DNA of 64,000 bases from Oryza sativa Japonica Group (taxonomy: Eukaryota; Streptophyta; Magnoliopsida; Poales; Poaceae). Position 1 is the first letter of the stretch; the number at the start of each line of letters is the position of its first letter. Shown one piece after another: positions 47,614 to 59,296 of the stretch. Below the pieces are notes generated by a model. That model saw nothing but the letters and a program-made list of their open reading frames with translations, ran no database searches and had not been told where the DNA came from. Position numbers and translations under genes: made by a program. The DNA is taken from assembly GCF_034140825.1 (NCBI RefSeq), contig NC_089035.1, forward strand, positions 31,415,501 to 31,479,500. Reading direction: 5' to 3'.

Positions 47614-48752
47614 GGGTGTGTTTGGATGGTGGGTTTTGGGTGGATAGGATATGGCGGCCCCCTTTTTTTTTTGTGTTTGGTTGGTGGGCGAAAATAGAAT
47701 AGGGCGGCCCGGAGGAGAATATTCCCCTTAGAAGTAGCCGCCCGAGCGCCCGGGCGAGGGCGGACGAGCGAGCAAGCTGGTCGCTCGACTCGTGTCATCC
47801 GTCACCACGTGACCGCAATGACTTGAGCGAGCAGTGGCGAACCTAGAATAAAAGTTACCGGGGGTCCAATACATACTAATTATCTAATTATTGACTAATA
47901 TATTAATTAATATAGTGTAATTTATATAGGATTTGAATAATCTACCCGGTGTCCTGTGACACCGGGTAGTATAACCTAGGCACGCCCCTGCGAGCGAGGC
48001 AGCAAGCACGCAGCCAGCAAGAGAGGCGAGCTCGGAGGCCGGTGCGGGACGGGAGCGCAACGGCTGGCACGGGACACAAGCGCGGTGGCGGCGGGAAGAG
48101 GGTGCCGCGAGACTGGAGGCCGAAGGCGACGACAGCAAGAAGATGGGGCGGTGGCGAGTGGGAAGAGGCGGTGGTATGGAAGTAGATGACGATGACCGGA
48201 TCTGAAAGCGGCAACCATTGTAGTTTCCCAGGCTCCTCCTCGCCGGGATCTGGAGGCGGCGGATCCGGTGAGACGGCCGGCATCGTCGTCGTTGTCACCG
48301 CCTAATGAGGGGACGGGGTGGCGGCCGGCGAGAGGAGCGAAGAGACGAGACAGCGGCTGGCGAGCGAGAAGACGGGGCGGCAGCTGGCGAGAAGAGCAAG
48401 CCGACGACCAACGAGAAGAGGACTATTTTTTTTATTTTCCCCCTTTTATTTGTTTATGATTTTTTTATTTCTCTATATTTTTTTAATATATAGATTGATA
48501 ATTTTGTGGGTTTGGTGATTTTGAAGGGGTATACTCACCCTCTCTAATGAAGGGGTGATTGCAGCCATTCATCCATCCTACTCCCTCTAACCAAACAAAA
48601 AATTGGATCACCAAATCCACCTTCATCCCTAGAACCAAATAAAAAACTGGATCAATATACTCACTCCACCAAACAAAAAACTGGATCGTCAAATCCAGCA
48701 AATTATGGACCGCCATATCCTATCTAACCTTGACCGTAAACCAAACGCACCC
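47614..48752. mobile_element. Large Tourist/Harbinger-like element with GC-rich cargo
   Basis: Left GGGTGTGTTTGG and inverted right GGGTGCGTTTGG, with TTA on both sides (47611-47613, 48753-48755). Subterminal ATAGGATATGGCGG occurs on both arms. 1139 bp, no transposase. The interior (48000-48420) is GC-rich and a hAT-like MITE is nested at 47832-47990. Confidence 0.75.
47832..47990 (+). mobile_element. hAT-like MITE, nested
   Basis: CAGTGGCGAACCTAG ... CCTAGGCACGCCCCTG with 8-bp near-duplicates TGAGCGAG/CGAGCGAG. The terminal repeats and 8-bp duplication fit hAT elements. A related copy lies in the MPP intron (37319-37471). Confidence 0.75.
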
Positions 48753-48755
48753 TTA

Positions 48756-49390
48756 GAAGATGTGAGTGGCTGAGTGGCAGCCGTGAGAGCTTGTTCGGTT
48801 TGAAGGGGATTGAAAAATATTGGAGGGGACTGTGGAAGAATAATTCCACACCACAATAGGGCCTTGTTCGGTTTAGATAGGATTAAAGACGGGAGGAATA
48901 ATTCCACACCACAATAGGTGTGGAATAAATTCTCTCTAATCCCTCCCTCATAAAAATTAATCGAATAAGGCCTCGAGGAAATGAGAAAAAAAATCCAAAA
49001 GATTTGTGGTTTTATGCGGTTTAGTATATCATTTACACCCCTGGAAAGCATTGATGGGCGGAGTTGGTGATTAGGCCTTTTTACGTTCACAACCTAGAAC
49101 TTGTCCATAATGATGGTCCTTTGCTGTCGATTTGCAATGTACTCAGCTTTCTAATTGCACTCTCAAAATGGACTTGCCACCCTTTTTCCCTCCCTTATTT
49201 CGTCTAACATTCTCTCAGGTGTAGCTATCCTGACAACTTTTGGTTAGTACTAGCAGTTGCCATGTCAATGATTTATGTACAATGATATCATAGTGGTATG
49301 GTTATTGAAAAACGTGTCAATAAATTGGTTGGACAAAACGACGGAAGATTTAAACTTACCGTGAGTACTATACCCTAAACTCTAAAACCT
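48756..49390. other. Spacer with MITE fragments
   Basis: Contains two partial copies of a GGCCTTGTTCGGTTT-type element (about 48793-48860 and 48861-48972) sharing AATAATTCCACACCACAATAG. Otherwise unremarkable AT-rich DNA. Confidence 0.5.
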
Positions 49391-49394
49391 AAAC

Positions 49395-49617
49395 CCCCTT
49401 CGTACTATAATATAGATTTCGATATTTTGCTTGCACTGTTTGACAACTCGTCTTATTAAAAAAATTTGTGCAAATATAAAAAACGAAAAGTTGTGCTTAA
49501 AATACTTTGGATAATAAAGTAAGTAAAAAAAATAATTCCATAATTTTTTGAATAAGATGAATGGTCAAACAGTGTAAGCAAAATGTCAAAATCCCTTATA
49601 CTAGAGGACGGAGGGAG
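49395..49617. mobile_element. Stowaway-like MITE, left end decayed
   Basis: The right end ...ACGGAGGGAG is clear; the left end is diverged. The interior matches the element at 51919-52155 (AATTTGTGCAAATATAAAAA, TGCTTAAA(A/G)TACTTT). Confidence 0.6.
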
Positions 49618-49972
49618 TATTTCTTTAAAATAGTATAGTAGTCCAGCTGTACACACATACATACTAGACTTTGTCTTGATATGTCGTTTCTCGGTGTTTA
49701 TCTAGTCTAACATCATTGAGAAAAAAAATAGAATAATGATGAAATTTTCTCCAGTATTAATAATTCTTAACCTCTCCACTTATCAACCACAAAAGGGATC
49801 ATGTTTCTTTATTTTATCAACCGTGAAATCTTCATTCTTTGCCACTTCGGTATGCAAAAACATGAGTTGGTTGTTGAGCTCCGGTTGAGAAGAATCAGCA
49901 TGACATCATGATTCGTCCCTTTGCAAATATCCCATCCTCTCCCTCCGTCCCTCTTTCTCTCTCTCATTTTAA

Positions 49973-51175
49973 GGGTATGTTTGGATAATGAAAAATGAGA
50001 GGTAGGATTAGGATTGGAAAATAAATGAAGCGTTCATTGGTGGAGAAACCATCTTTGGTCGGTTGACCAAAATCCACAATAGTCCCGGTTGCAATAAAAA
50101 CAGGGACTAAAAATCAACCGGGACTAAAAACACAACAACCGGGACTAAAAATCATCTTTACTCCCGGTTCATCACGTGTCAGTTGGTGACACCAACCGGG
50201 ACTAAAGATCATCTTTATAGTCCCGGTTGATAATACTAACCGGGACTAAAAATTATATTGATCTTTAGTCCCGGTTAATATTACCAACCGAGACTAAAAT
50301 TTAATACGTAGTATATAATCTCTATCCCTTATCCTCTCCTACACTTCACAGATCTGTTCCCCTTCCTCTTCACAGATCTAACTCCTCCTCCCCCTTCTCC
50401 CCTTCCTCCTCCCCTCCTCACTTCCCATCCGACCCGGTGGCCGGCGGGGCCGCGGCGGGCGGTGGCAGTGCCGCGCGCAGCGGCGGCCGGCGGGGGTGCG
50501 CCCGGCGGCGGCCTTGCCCTCTCAACTGCCGGCCGGTCTCTTTTCTTTTTTTTTCTTTTTTTTTACAATTTGTGATTGATTGGGATGTGTAATTTTGTGA
50601 TTCGTTGCATGGATATGAGATGTATAATCTATGATGTATTTGATTTGTGTGTATTTTTTAGGATTTGTGATGTATTTGATTTGAGTATATTTTTTTAGGA
50701 TTTGTGATGTATTTGATTTATGTTTATAAGTAACTTAAGATTTGGGATGTTACTTTGAATTGGGGATTTGGGGATTGATTTAGGGATATACATGGCACTA
50801 GATTTGGGAGAAAATATAGAGATTAAATCTGGCAAAAGAAAAAAAAAGCGCTACTCTCTCTTTAGTCCCGATTGGTGTTATCAACCGGGATTAAAGATTC
50901 CTCTCTTTTTTCCCGGTTGGTAACACCAACCGGGACTAAAGATCGATCTTTAGTCCCGGGTATTTGAACCGGGACTAAAGATAGTGATCTTTAGTCCTGG
51001 ATTCATACTCCCGGTTGAAAAACCGGGACTATATGGGGGTTACCAACTGGGAGTAAAAAGGCTTTCTCCACCAGTGGTTAGGATTAAATAGAAAAGGGAT
51101 AATGAATGGTTGGAATTTAAAGATGTCTTTTGTGGGTAGGAAATTATTTCCCTAACTCATTAGCCAAACAAAGCC
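49973..51175. mobile_element. Tourist-like MITE split by a CACTA element
   Basis: Outer ends GGGTATGTTTGG (49973) and CCAAACAAAGCC (51175) with TAA on both sides. The two halves (49973-50034 and 51077-51175) are AT-rich and match on inversion around TAGGATTAGGATTGG-like sequence. The CACTA insertion lies between them. Confidence 0.6.
50035..51076. mobile_element. Non-autonomous CACTA (CACTG-type) element
   Basis: Ends CATTGGTGGAGAAA and (inverted) CACTGGTGGAGAAA with a 3-bp duplication GTT (50032-50034, 51077-51079). Both subterminal regions carry many direct and inverted copies of AACCGGGACTAAA, the transposase-binding array typical of CACTA elements. 1042 bp, no transposase. A GC-rich core (50430-50530) may be captured DNA. 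Confidence 0.85.
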
Positions 51176-51918
51176 TAAATATTACATCTGGTTTTTAATG
51201 AAAGTCGTCTTTAACTTTTGACACATATTTGATCATTTGACTTACTTAATTTTTTTATGATTATCATTTATTTTTACTGTGATTGTTTTATCACTAAAAG
51301 TGCTTAAAGCATAATTTATATCTTATGTATTTGCACAAAGTTTTTAATAAAACTAATGGCTGACTAACAACGATGGCATATAAGGAGAAAATGGATTGTT
51401 CGGTAGTATATTGTAGAACTAAATTTGTTAGTGGCATATTGTAGAACCCACACAATTGTTAATGGCATAGAACGGATTGACTCAACTTAATAAGATATCC
51501 TTAACAACCCCTGGAAGAGCTGTCTACTACCATGTTCGGCACCTTTGTATATTCTTTTATTTTTAACAAATTAATAAGTATTTTTTGTGACTCGATGTTA
51601 TTCCGTTACAATTAAAACATGTCATTGAGTATTGACTGTGTATCCCACTAAACGGATCTGAATCAGCTGCAGTCATAGTATTGACTGTAACTTAAATAAT
51701 TTGCAGCTGCTGTATTGGATTGAAATTAAACGGTACTACATATTAGCTTGGCAATGTAGCAAAAACTGTTATAGTATAAAATATTGTTTTATGTACTACT
51801 GTTTGAGTAGTGGAGCGGTAAATATGAGCTTTTGATCATTAAAATGAACGGTTACAATACATGCAGTCCTATGGTGCAGTTGTGTCTGCATCGGATCTCA
51901 ATCCCCACTAAACAACTA
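51176..51918. other. AT-rich spacer, nothing recognised
   Basis: No coding pattern, repeat end or RNA gene seen. Confidence 0.4.
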
Positions 51919-52155
51919 CTCCCTCCGTCCCATAATATAAAGGATTTTGAGTTTTTATTTGTATTATTTGACCACTCGTCTTATTTAAAAAATTTGTGCA
52001 AATATAAAAAACGAAAAGTTGTGCTTAAAGTACTTTAGATAATAAAGTAAGTCACAGAAAAAATAAATAATAATTCTAAAATTTTTTGAATAAGACGAGT
52101 GATCAAACAGTGCAAGTAAAAACTCAAAATCCCTTATATTATAGAACGGAGGGAG
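51919..52155. mobile_element. Stowaway-like MITE
   Basis: CTCCCTCCGTCCCATAATATAA at the left and TTATATTATAGAACGGAGGGAG at the right, with TA on both sides. Long imperfect hairpin. One of the best-preserved elements of this kind here. Confidence 0.85.
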
Positions 52156-52818
52156 TACCTCTTGGAGTATGGAGAAGGAGAACATTAGACGCATCAGTTA
52201 AACATTTCAAGTATACTGAGCATGGACCTCTAAAAAACTCTTCATTCCCTCCGTACCATTATGTTTGGGTTCTGTTGTGCTCCCTTTTCTTCTCCTAACG
52301 CAAGCGGGACACGAAAATCTTTTACATGTACTCTAGAAAATGAACCTCTTAATTCAATAGCATGAACAAAACGCTGCGCGTTGAGGAATTGTTGTTGCAC
52401 CTACCAAACCATCCAACCATCAAAGAGCACAATTATGCAGCTGTTGAAGGGCCTGACGCGAAAGAGCACACACACCACGTTTCCTCCACCAATAAATTCC
52501 ATCTCTCATTCTCTCACCAACAAAAAACCACGAACCAGCGAGACCAGACCGTCTCCCCTGGCCCTCTCTCCGATTCAGCAAAATTGCCACCTGTTTCCGC
52601 ATCCGCCTCTACCGAGGTTTTAGACACCGCGGCGCAGGCGCTCTTCCCATTTCTCGCGTCCCGCGAGGCAGCCGCAACTCGCCATCACCACCTCCCGATC
52701 CGCGCGCTTTCTCTCCCGCGCCCCCTGCGGATCTGCCGGCTCTGGAAGGGCGAGAGGGCGCTGGAGTCGTCTCGGCGGCGCTAGGGTTGAAGCTGGTGGG
52801 GGAAGGAGGAGGAGGGGC
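52156..52818 (+). promoter_or_regulatory. Promoter and 5' leader of the PTPMT-like gene
   Basis: AT-rich DNA becomes GC-rich from about 52600, with CT-rich tracts (CTCTCTCCGATTC) typical of plant leaders. Translation starts at 52819, after GGAGGAGGGGC. Confidence 0.45.
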
Positions 52819-55450
52819 ATGAGGATTAGCGAGCTGGGAGAGTGTGACGGGGTGCGGTCGGAAGGGGAGGAGGAGCAGCAGGTGGTGGTGGAGGAGGCCA
52901 GCGTCCGCGGCGGCGTGGTGGTAGCGCGGCTGAGCGCGAAGCGTGCGCTCGTCGGCGCCGGCGCCAGGGTGCTGTTCTACCCGACGCTGCTCTACAACGT
53001 GCTGCGCAACCGGTTCGAGGCGGAGTTCCGGTGGTGGGACCGAGTCGACCAGGTGGGTTTGCCCCCTCTTTCCTTGCGTCTGAATTCGACTCGCGTGATT
53101 AAACTCTCTACAAGCCTCGCGCGATTATAGGCTTCGCTTTTGGTTTACTCGTGACTGTTAGGGTGGCTGTTGACTTATCTCTGTGGGATTTGTTCACTTG
53201 GGGGTTGGTTTTGTTATGCTTGGATATTACGGGGAGAGTTTCATTGCCTTTTTTTCCCCCTGAAGTAATACCCTTCGCTTCCCCGTGAGCAGTGATTGTG
53301 TTCCTGTGGTTGTTCCATTAAGGCTCCATTTTGTCTAAGAAATTTGAGTAATTATCTTCAAGTGCGTACGTTATTTCGGCCTGTTCTTTGGTAAATTACT
53401 AGTGTAGACTGCAGTAAGTCTCATATGATGTTTAGTTTGGCATGTGGAGGGATTTGTGGACATGGCTTTAGTTGCCGTTCTTTGTTACACTGTTGTTTTA
53501 CATAATTTAGTACTCTTAATTGAGTCTGTGCTATAAAGATCTCACCGACTAATTTGTCCAATCTCCACCCGCAGTATATTTTGCTAGGTGCTGTTCCTTT
53601 CCCAAGTGATGTTCCACGTTTGAAGCAACTTGGAGTTCAGGGAGTTGTAACATTGAATGAGGCTTATGAGACCCTGGTCCCAACATCTTTATACCAGGTA
53701 AAATCTCTTATCACTTGATTTCCTAGCTTAGTACATGATTTCATTTGTGTTGTGAACCTTGATTCGCTACTCAATCAGAAGGAAAGACTTGGTCTTCATT
53801 ATTTACTCGTTGTGAGAGTGTATGATGTAGTCTTTTGTTGTCAGACATCTTCTCGTTGAGTTTAAAGCATAATTTTATTCATTTGATTCATTCAGGGGAT
53901 TTTCAATCACTTTATTTTGTGTTTGCAATCAACAATGCAAGATCCTCCTGACGAGTAACAAGTCCTACTTTTGCAGGCCCATGGGATTGACCACCTTATT
54001 ATTCCCACAAGAGACTACCTGTTTGCACCAGCCCTCCAGGATATTTGTCAAGCCATAGATTTTATCCACCGTAAGTTCATGCCCTTTGTGGAACATATCA
54101 ACATATAGTCCTAAAGGTGGCCAATGTTAATGGCTTCATGCCCTTTGTTGAACATGGTCCTAAGTGTGTCACTTTTACACTTCGATTTTTTTAATGCCTG
54201 TATGACTCTGTAGTATGGAATATTTATTTTTTCTCGAACACTAGTATGAAATATTGTTCTTCCGCATGTAAACAATGACATAGGTTTAGGTAACAAAACT
54301 ACTACCGGTAGTCAGATTAAGGGAAGTCAAGCTAGTTGCAGTCAACTCTGATTTTGTGGAGCAGGTGATAGCTGCGTTCAACTAATGGATATGGAATTTG
54401 GTTTGCGATCATGGCCAATTAGTTGTTGGTGTAGTAGGTGTTCAAATTTAAGTTGCAGCGACATGTTCTAATTCACATCCCATCTCCAAGTTCCAACCAT
54501 GGGATGAGAAGGATCTGTTAGCTGTCAGTGCAATATAATACTACCATACACCATGATTATTAAGTGAAATTATTAATATATCTGCTGGCAGGAAAGGAAA
54601 CCTGCTTTTACACACTTTCTGCATTGTAGCCATTTATGCAGACAATTTTTGCTGACCTCAACTGGATATTAACTTTGGCTCTTTTTTTCAGGGAATGCAT
54701 CAGAAGGTGGCATTACTTATGTTCACTGTAAAGCTGGAAGAGGGCGTAGCACGACTATTGTTTTGTGTTATCTGGTAGGATAAACAATAATTAAAGCAAC
54801 TCAATATTGTATATCTTTCGCTCCATTTTGCTGATGACAGATTACTTGTCTTGCAGATTAAATATCGGAGCATGAGTCCAGAAGCAGCATTAGATCATGT
54901 CCGATCCATTAGGCCTAGAGTACTTTTGGCACCATCGCAGTGGCAGGTGTGGGGACGTCTTTTGTTATTGCATTTTGTCCAAGTGAGAGCTATTACTCTA
55001 CAGTCCTACAAATGCTAAGCTGCTTCATGCAACGACATGATTGTGCAGGCTGTCAACGTTTTTAGTACCCTCACCACCGGGCGTCTTCCAATACAGAGTA
55101 AAAACCTGGGCCATTTTCTAGAAGCCGGGGATGACTGCATCACCAACTCAGAAATTGATGATTACTACTCCATGGAGCTTGATTACGAAGATAGTGGTTT
55201 ACCCCTTTGTCAAGTAATGTTACCCAGGCCAACGAGCCCTACAGTGTGTACTGACGCAGTACTCATAACAGAAGCGGACCTCGAGGGATATGATACTTAT
55301 GCCGATACCAGGAAGGACGTTGTGTCGTTGGAAGTGATAGTCAGCCGGAAGCCCATCATGAGAAGACTATCATGTCTCTTTGGATCTCTGAAACTTACCA
55401 ACAATTGTGAGCCAACCCCAAGCCGGTTTGCTGAGGTTCGGGCCTGCTAG
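52819..55450 (+). CDS. PTPMT1-like dual-specificity phosphatase
   Basis: Six exons close in phase: 52819-53052, 53575-53697, 53977-54070, 54692-54774, 54857-54946, 55049-55450; 341 residues. The family dephosphorylates phosphatidylglycerophosphate (cardiolipin/PG synthesis, mitochondria) or phosphoinositides. Evidence: the protein contains FYPTLLYNVLRNRFEAEFRW and WDRVDQYILLGAVPFPSDVP near the N-terminus, VVTLNEAYETLVP, and the catalytic P-loop VHCKAGRGRSTTIVLCYL (HCx5R with Cys and Arg intact). The helix IKYRSMSPEAALDHVRSIRP follows. The C-terminal part (from about residue 210, beginning AVNVFSTLTTG) is plant-specific and acidic, with no known domain. All catalytic residues are kept, so it is probably active. 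Lipid rather than protein substrate is inferred from the family. Confidence 0.93.
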
Positions 55451-56135
55451 GTAAACCAGCAGGCTTTTATGCAGTTTTCAATGCTGTGAATCAAGGGTAC
55501 ATAGTAGTAGATAATAATAGGCAGTTAGCCTGTTAGACATGGTAGAAACAGTGATGTTTCTACTTTCTCTTATCGCGGCAATGCCACCGGGAAGAAAATG
55601 TGTGCATAGTGAGTTTGGAGAGTGTAGAGATGTGGATGTGCGGATTGTCCTTGTTTTTTAACCCTGAAAACGTGAGATTTCACTTAATGGTTGTTTCTCC
55701 GATCGGAATAAAAAGATGTCCATGTTCCATGTCACTATTTGTCTGCTGCTACTCCGTAGTACCTTTTTTTTCTAGGGGGGCAATGTTCCCTGCTATTTGG
55801 CACATCACAGTCTTGGCACTTGTCAAAGTCTTGCGCCTGTGCTTCCGAGGACGACTGCTCTCCGGTAGGTACCGCTCTTGTCAGCATTGTTCTCGTCATG
55901 TTTTCTTGTGGCTGGATGCTGGATACTGCGCTGCTTTGCTGGTTGTGTGATCTTTAGTTAGGTTTCTATGGATAATGGAGCATGTTGGTAGGTAGAGAAT
56001 TTGGTTAGAAGTGGCAGACAAACTATATAACTAACTGAATTTTCCGGCACAATTGTGCGGCTGCGGCGGCTCAACGTGTACTATGTTTGCAATTCCTTTG
56101 CTTATTGTTAAAGATTGAAAAAATATATATATATA
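55451..56135 (+). other. PTPMT 3' untranslated region and flank
   Basis: An AATAAAAAG poly(A)-like signal lies near 55708, about 260 bp after the stop. No other gene is seen up to the AT-microsatellite at about 56118. Confidence 0.5.
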
Positions 56136-57689
56136 TCTATATCTATATCTTAACTAATTAAAAGATTCATATTTTTTCCAATCGTCACATTATCCGAGCC
56201 AATCCGTTTTTGTCCGTCACATCGATGTGAATTTCCCCGCTTCCCTGTCTCAATGCCCGTATGAGAAGCTAACCGAATCGAAAACATAAACACACAAATT
56301 ACAACCAAAATTCCCTCAAGATAACCCAATCTTGTAAACATCCCCCCCCCCTCGATCCCCATCCACGATTACAGATTACGAAGAATCACACATCCACAGT
56401 TGCCCAAATCCCCCATCCACATTTATAAGTTAGGAAAAAAAATTCCACATCCACAGGTCAAAGATGAGAAGCACCTTAGAAATCAAGAAGAGGAAATTTA
56501 CATTGATTCAATTATCCGTCAACGTCATCAACAACAGCAGAACCAAATCACGGATCAAAATTCTTCTGCCATATTAGACATTCAACAAAATAACAGGAGA
56601 ACCAAACTGACTCACCGCCAACACCATCATCAATCTCCCTCTCAGCCGTGGTCACCTTCGATCCACACCTACCATGCGGCCATCAAGGAGAAGGGGGAGG
56701 CCGCCGCTGCTCGTCGGAGGATGAGGCCGTCACCACCACCACTGCTAGCTCTAGGCTGAGGCCGTCGCCGCCGCCACTGCTGCGCTGTGGATCGGGCGGC
56801 CTTTGGCTTCAAGGCGGTTGGATCCAGTGTCCGCCGGCCTCTAGGCGGCCGAATCCAACGGGATTCAGCACACTCTCCTTCCTCCCGCCGCGGGATTCGT
56901 TGGCCACGAGTCCAAAGGCGTCAGATCCGGCGGCAAGCAAATGAATCGGGGCGGCGAGCTGAGAGGAATGACGAGTGGCGATGAGGACGAGGAAAGAGGA
57001 TGAAGGAACGATGCTCCTTTTTTGTTTTTTTTTTTCACTAACTGCACATGCGGATAATTATCGGGGGCGGCGAGGAAACAACGCTCCTTTTCTGTTTTTT
57101 TTTTCTTTTTTTCTTCTCCTACCGCTCAGGCGCTCACACGCAAGCTTCCCAGTTCCCACTTTTCTAAGACAATGCATTTTTTGTTACTCACTCATGCGTG
57201 TCTTGATCATTAAGATCAGATTAGCCTAACTGTAGATTACTGCTACTGCTTGACACACACATATACTAGCTGTGATGCATTAGCTAGGTTTGACACACAC
57301 ATACTGTATATGTGGTTTTTTTTTCACATCTTTTGGGAACAATGATTTACACATTAGTAAAAAAATCATATTTTGCATGTTGAAGAGTACACCTAATTAA
57401 TTGAATCAGATGTTAATATGATATTTTATAGATAACCTCACCTAACTAAATAAAGAGAAGTGATCATCCATAAAATCATCCAAACAAAATCTCTTCCAAA
57501 CCGTATCTCTCGTGTAAGCAACCAAACATATGCATGTGTATCTCCTCGGGCATGTCAAACTTAGCTTGGATGAGAGATGGGCTAGGCTAAGGAGATGCGA
57601 GCAGGGAGGACGGGCAGCTTTTGTTGATGCATGCCGATGCTTCTTTCATTCAAGGATGTTCTGCCCGAGTACCAATACACGAACTTTTA
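56136..57689. other. Spacer, possibly part of a larger Helitron
   Basis: The AT-repeat boundary (TATATCTATATCTATATCTT) is followed by AT/GC mixed DNA and a GC-rich block (56640-57000) open in several frames. A pair of direct repeats around GATGCTCCTTTT/AACGCTCCTTTT (about 57010 and 57085) is present. It might be the 5' part of a long Helitron ending at 58180. No product is recognised. Confidence 0.3.
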
Positions 57690-58180
57690 TCCCTTCCTAC
57701 TTAAAAAAACGGATTTTTCCGATCATCACACTCCTTTTCATTCGTCGCCTACACGGACCATGTTGAATCGTCCGATTGAATCATCTAACGGTTTAACTCG
57801 CTTCGGTAAGGACCCTGACAGTTAGAAGGGAATTATCCGCCTTGCCATTCACTTAACGCACCTGCTCTTCCCTTGTCCCTTCTCTGGTTCTCCCTTCTCT
57901 CAATCAGTGATGGGTTGGTACCAGCGCCTACGTCTTCTCCCTCGACTGCCTATATGTCATCTACGCGTGACACAATCACTTTGTACGCGAGCCCAGGTAT
58001 AATTTTAGAAAAAGGAGATCGCGCACTTTACCACGCGGGAGTTGAAAAAGAGCAAGTATTTCAGTATGCAATAGTGGTTTTTATCCATCCGAATTGTCAT
58101 TGAAATTTCTTATCAATATGTAGCCTAATAAAATATTTTATATGTCTTTTACCCGTAGCGATGCACGGGCATTTTGCTTG
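57690..58180 (+). mobile_element. Candidate non-autonomous Helitron
   Basis: Starts TCCCTTCCTACTTAAAAAAA after A, similar to the element at 44379. It ends with the stem CCCGTAGCGATGCACGGGC (58152-58170), then ATTTTGCTTG before T. The 3' hairpin is very typical of grass Helitrons; the last bases CTTG are off the CTRR rule. Confidence 0.45.
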
Positions 58181-58230
58181 TGTGTGTGTGTATATATATA
58201 TATACACACACGCACATACACACACAACTG
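58180..58230. repeat. TG/TA/CA compound microsatellite
   Basis: TGTGTGTG-TATATATA-CACACACG runs form a self-complementary block directly at the Helitron 3' end. Confidence 0.85.
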
Positions 58231-58436
58231 TGACAGCTACAATAAATATAATATATATGCAGTCAATCTGCATTCTACACCGTTATAATAATGTAGATCC
58301 TTCATGGTTACTGATGTAGGTTTCTTCTCTCTCTGTTTTTTTTGGGAGATATCTGTTTTGTGTTAATGTGGTGATTTCAAATCATTTTGACCTTGTTTGT
58401 AAACAAGATGGAGCGTCCTTTAGCAATCTCTATTAT

Positions 58437-59134
58437 TGTCGATGTTTGATGTCACGATTCTGGTATTTGTATAGTATGGGGATCGTTGGTACCAGGATAT
58501 ATACGAGACTTAGGTAAAAGAGACAGAGACGATAATTTTTATACATGTTCGGGCCCCTGAATTGTCAGGTAATAACCCTACATCCTGTTGACCGAAGCCG
58601 GTCGTTGCTCTTATTCACCATAATCACACCAGTACAATATTTGGGGTAGCCTATCTATCTGTTGTCGACATAGTGGTTTGAAATATCGTCACTTAGTCGA
58701 CAACAGGGTAGTCTTCCTCCTCGAATCCGTGCCCGACGAGATTAAAGACAGCGCTAGATCCCTACAGCTGGCCTCTGTAGGTACCGGATAGGGTCAGTCC
58801 AGGCATATCTCTGATGTCGATATCCGGCGGCGTGTCTTGGTGTATGTTGGCTTGTATGTTGTGGCTTTTGTTGTTCTGTGTATGTTGATTGTGTCTCCTC
58901 TCCTCCTAGGGGGCCTTGTATTTATACCCATAGGTGTCCCCTTGTCCAAGTAGAACTAGGGAAACCAATATGAATAGTAGTCCTTGTCGTTTCCATGTAG
59001 AACTCTATTTATCATTCCTTATGCGGAACTCTTCCTATATCCGAAAGTTGTTTCCGTATAAGATATGGTATGTGGTGGGTACTACCGAGATTTAGTTAAC
59101 TACTGTTAGGTATGTGGTATCCATAACCCTGAAA
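58437..59134 (+). mobile_element. Solo LTR, second copy of the family at 13-756
   Basis: A 698-bp block flanked by a perfect 5-bp target duplication, ATTAT (58432-58436 and 59135-59139). It aligns along its length with the inverted copy at 13-756 (for example CAATATTTGGG and TCCGTGCCCG). No internal region is attached, so it is a solo LTR fossil. The family is probably Gypsy (inference). Length and sequence differences between the copies indicate independent insertions. Confidence 0.8.
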
Positions 59135-59296
59135 ATTATAAAATGTTAATGAATCCTAAAGCAAGCTAACCAAATGGAACCTTTGGCACACATAACTTTC
59201 AAAAGTTTACTCGGAGCTGACCTTTAAACTGAGTTCTTTCGTACTTGTATACAGATCGCACCCTTCTAATCTAATACTAACTAATTTCATGTAATC

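Noticed and set aside
56400-57050. A coding gene beginning MPKSPIHIYKLGKK
   Set aside because: Low-complexity Gln/His/Pro-rich translation, no domain, several overlapping open frames and no splice evidence.
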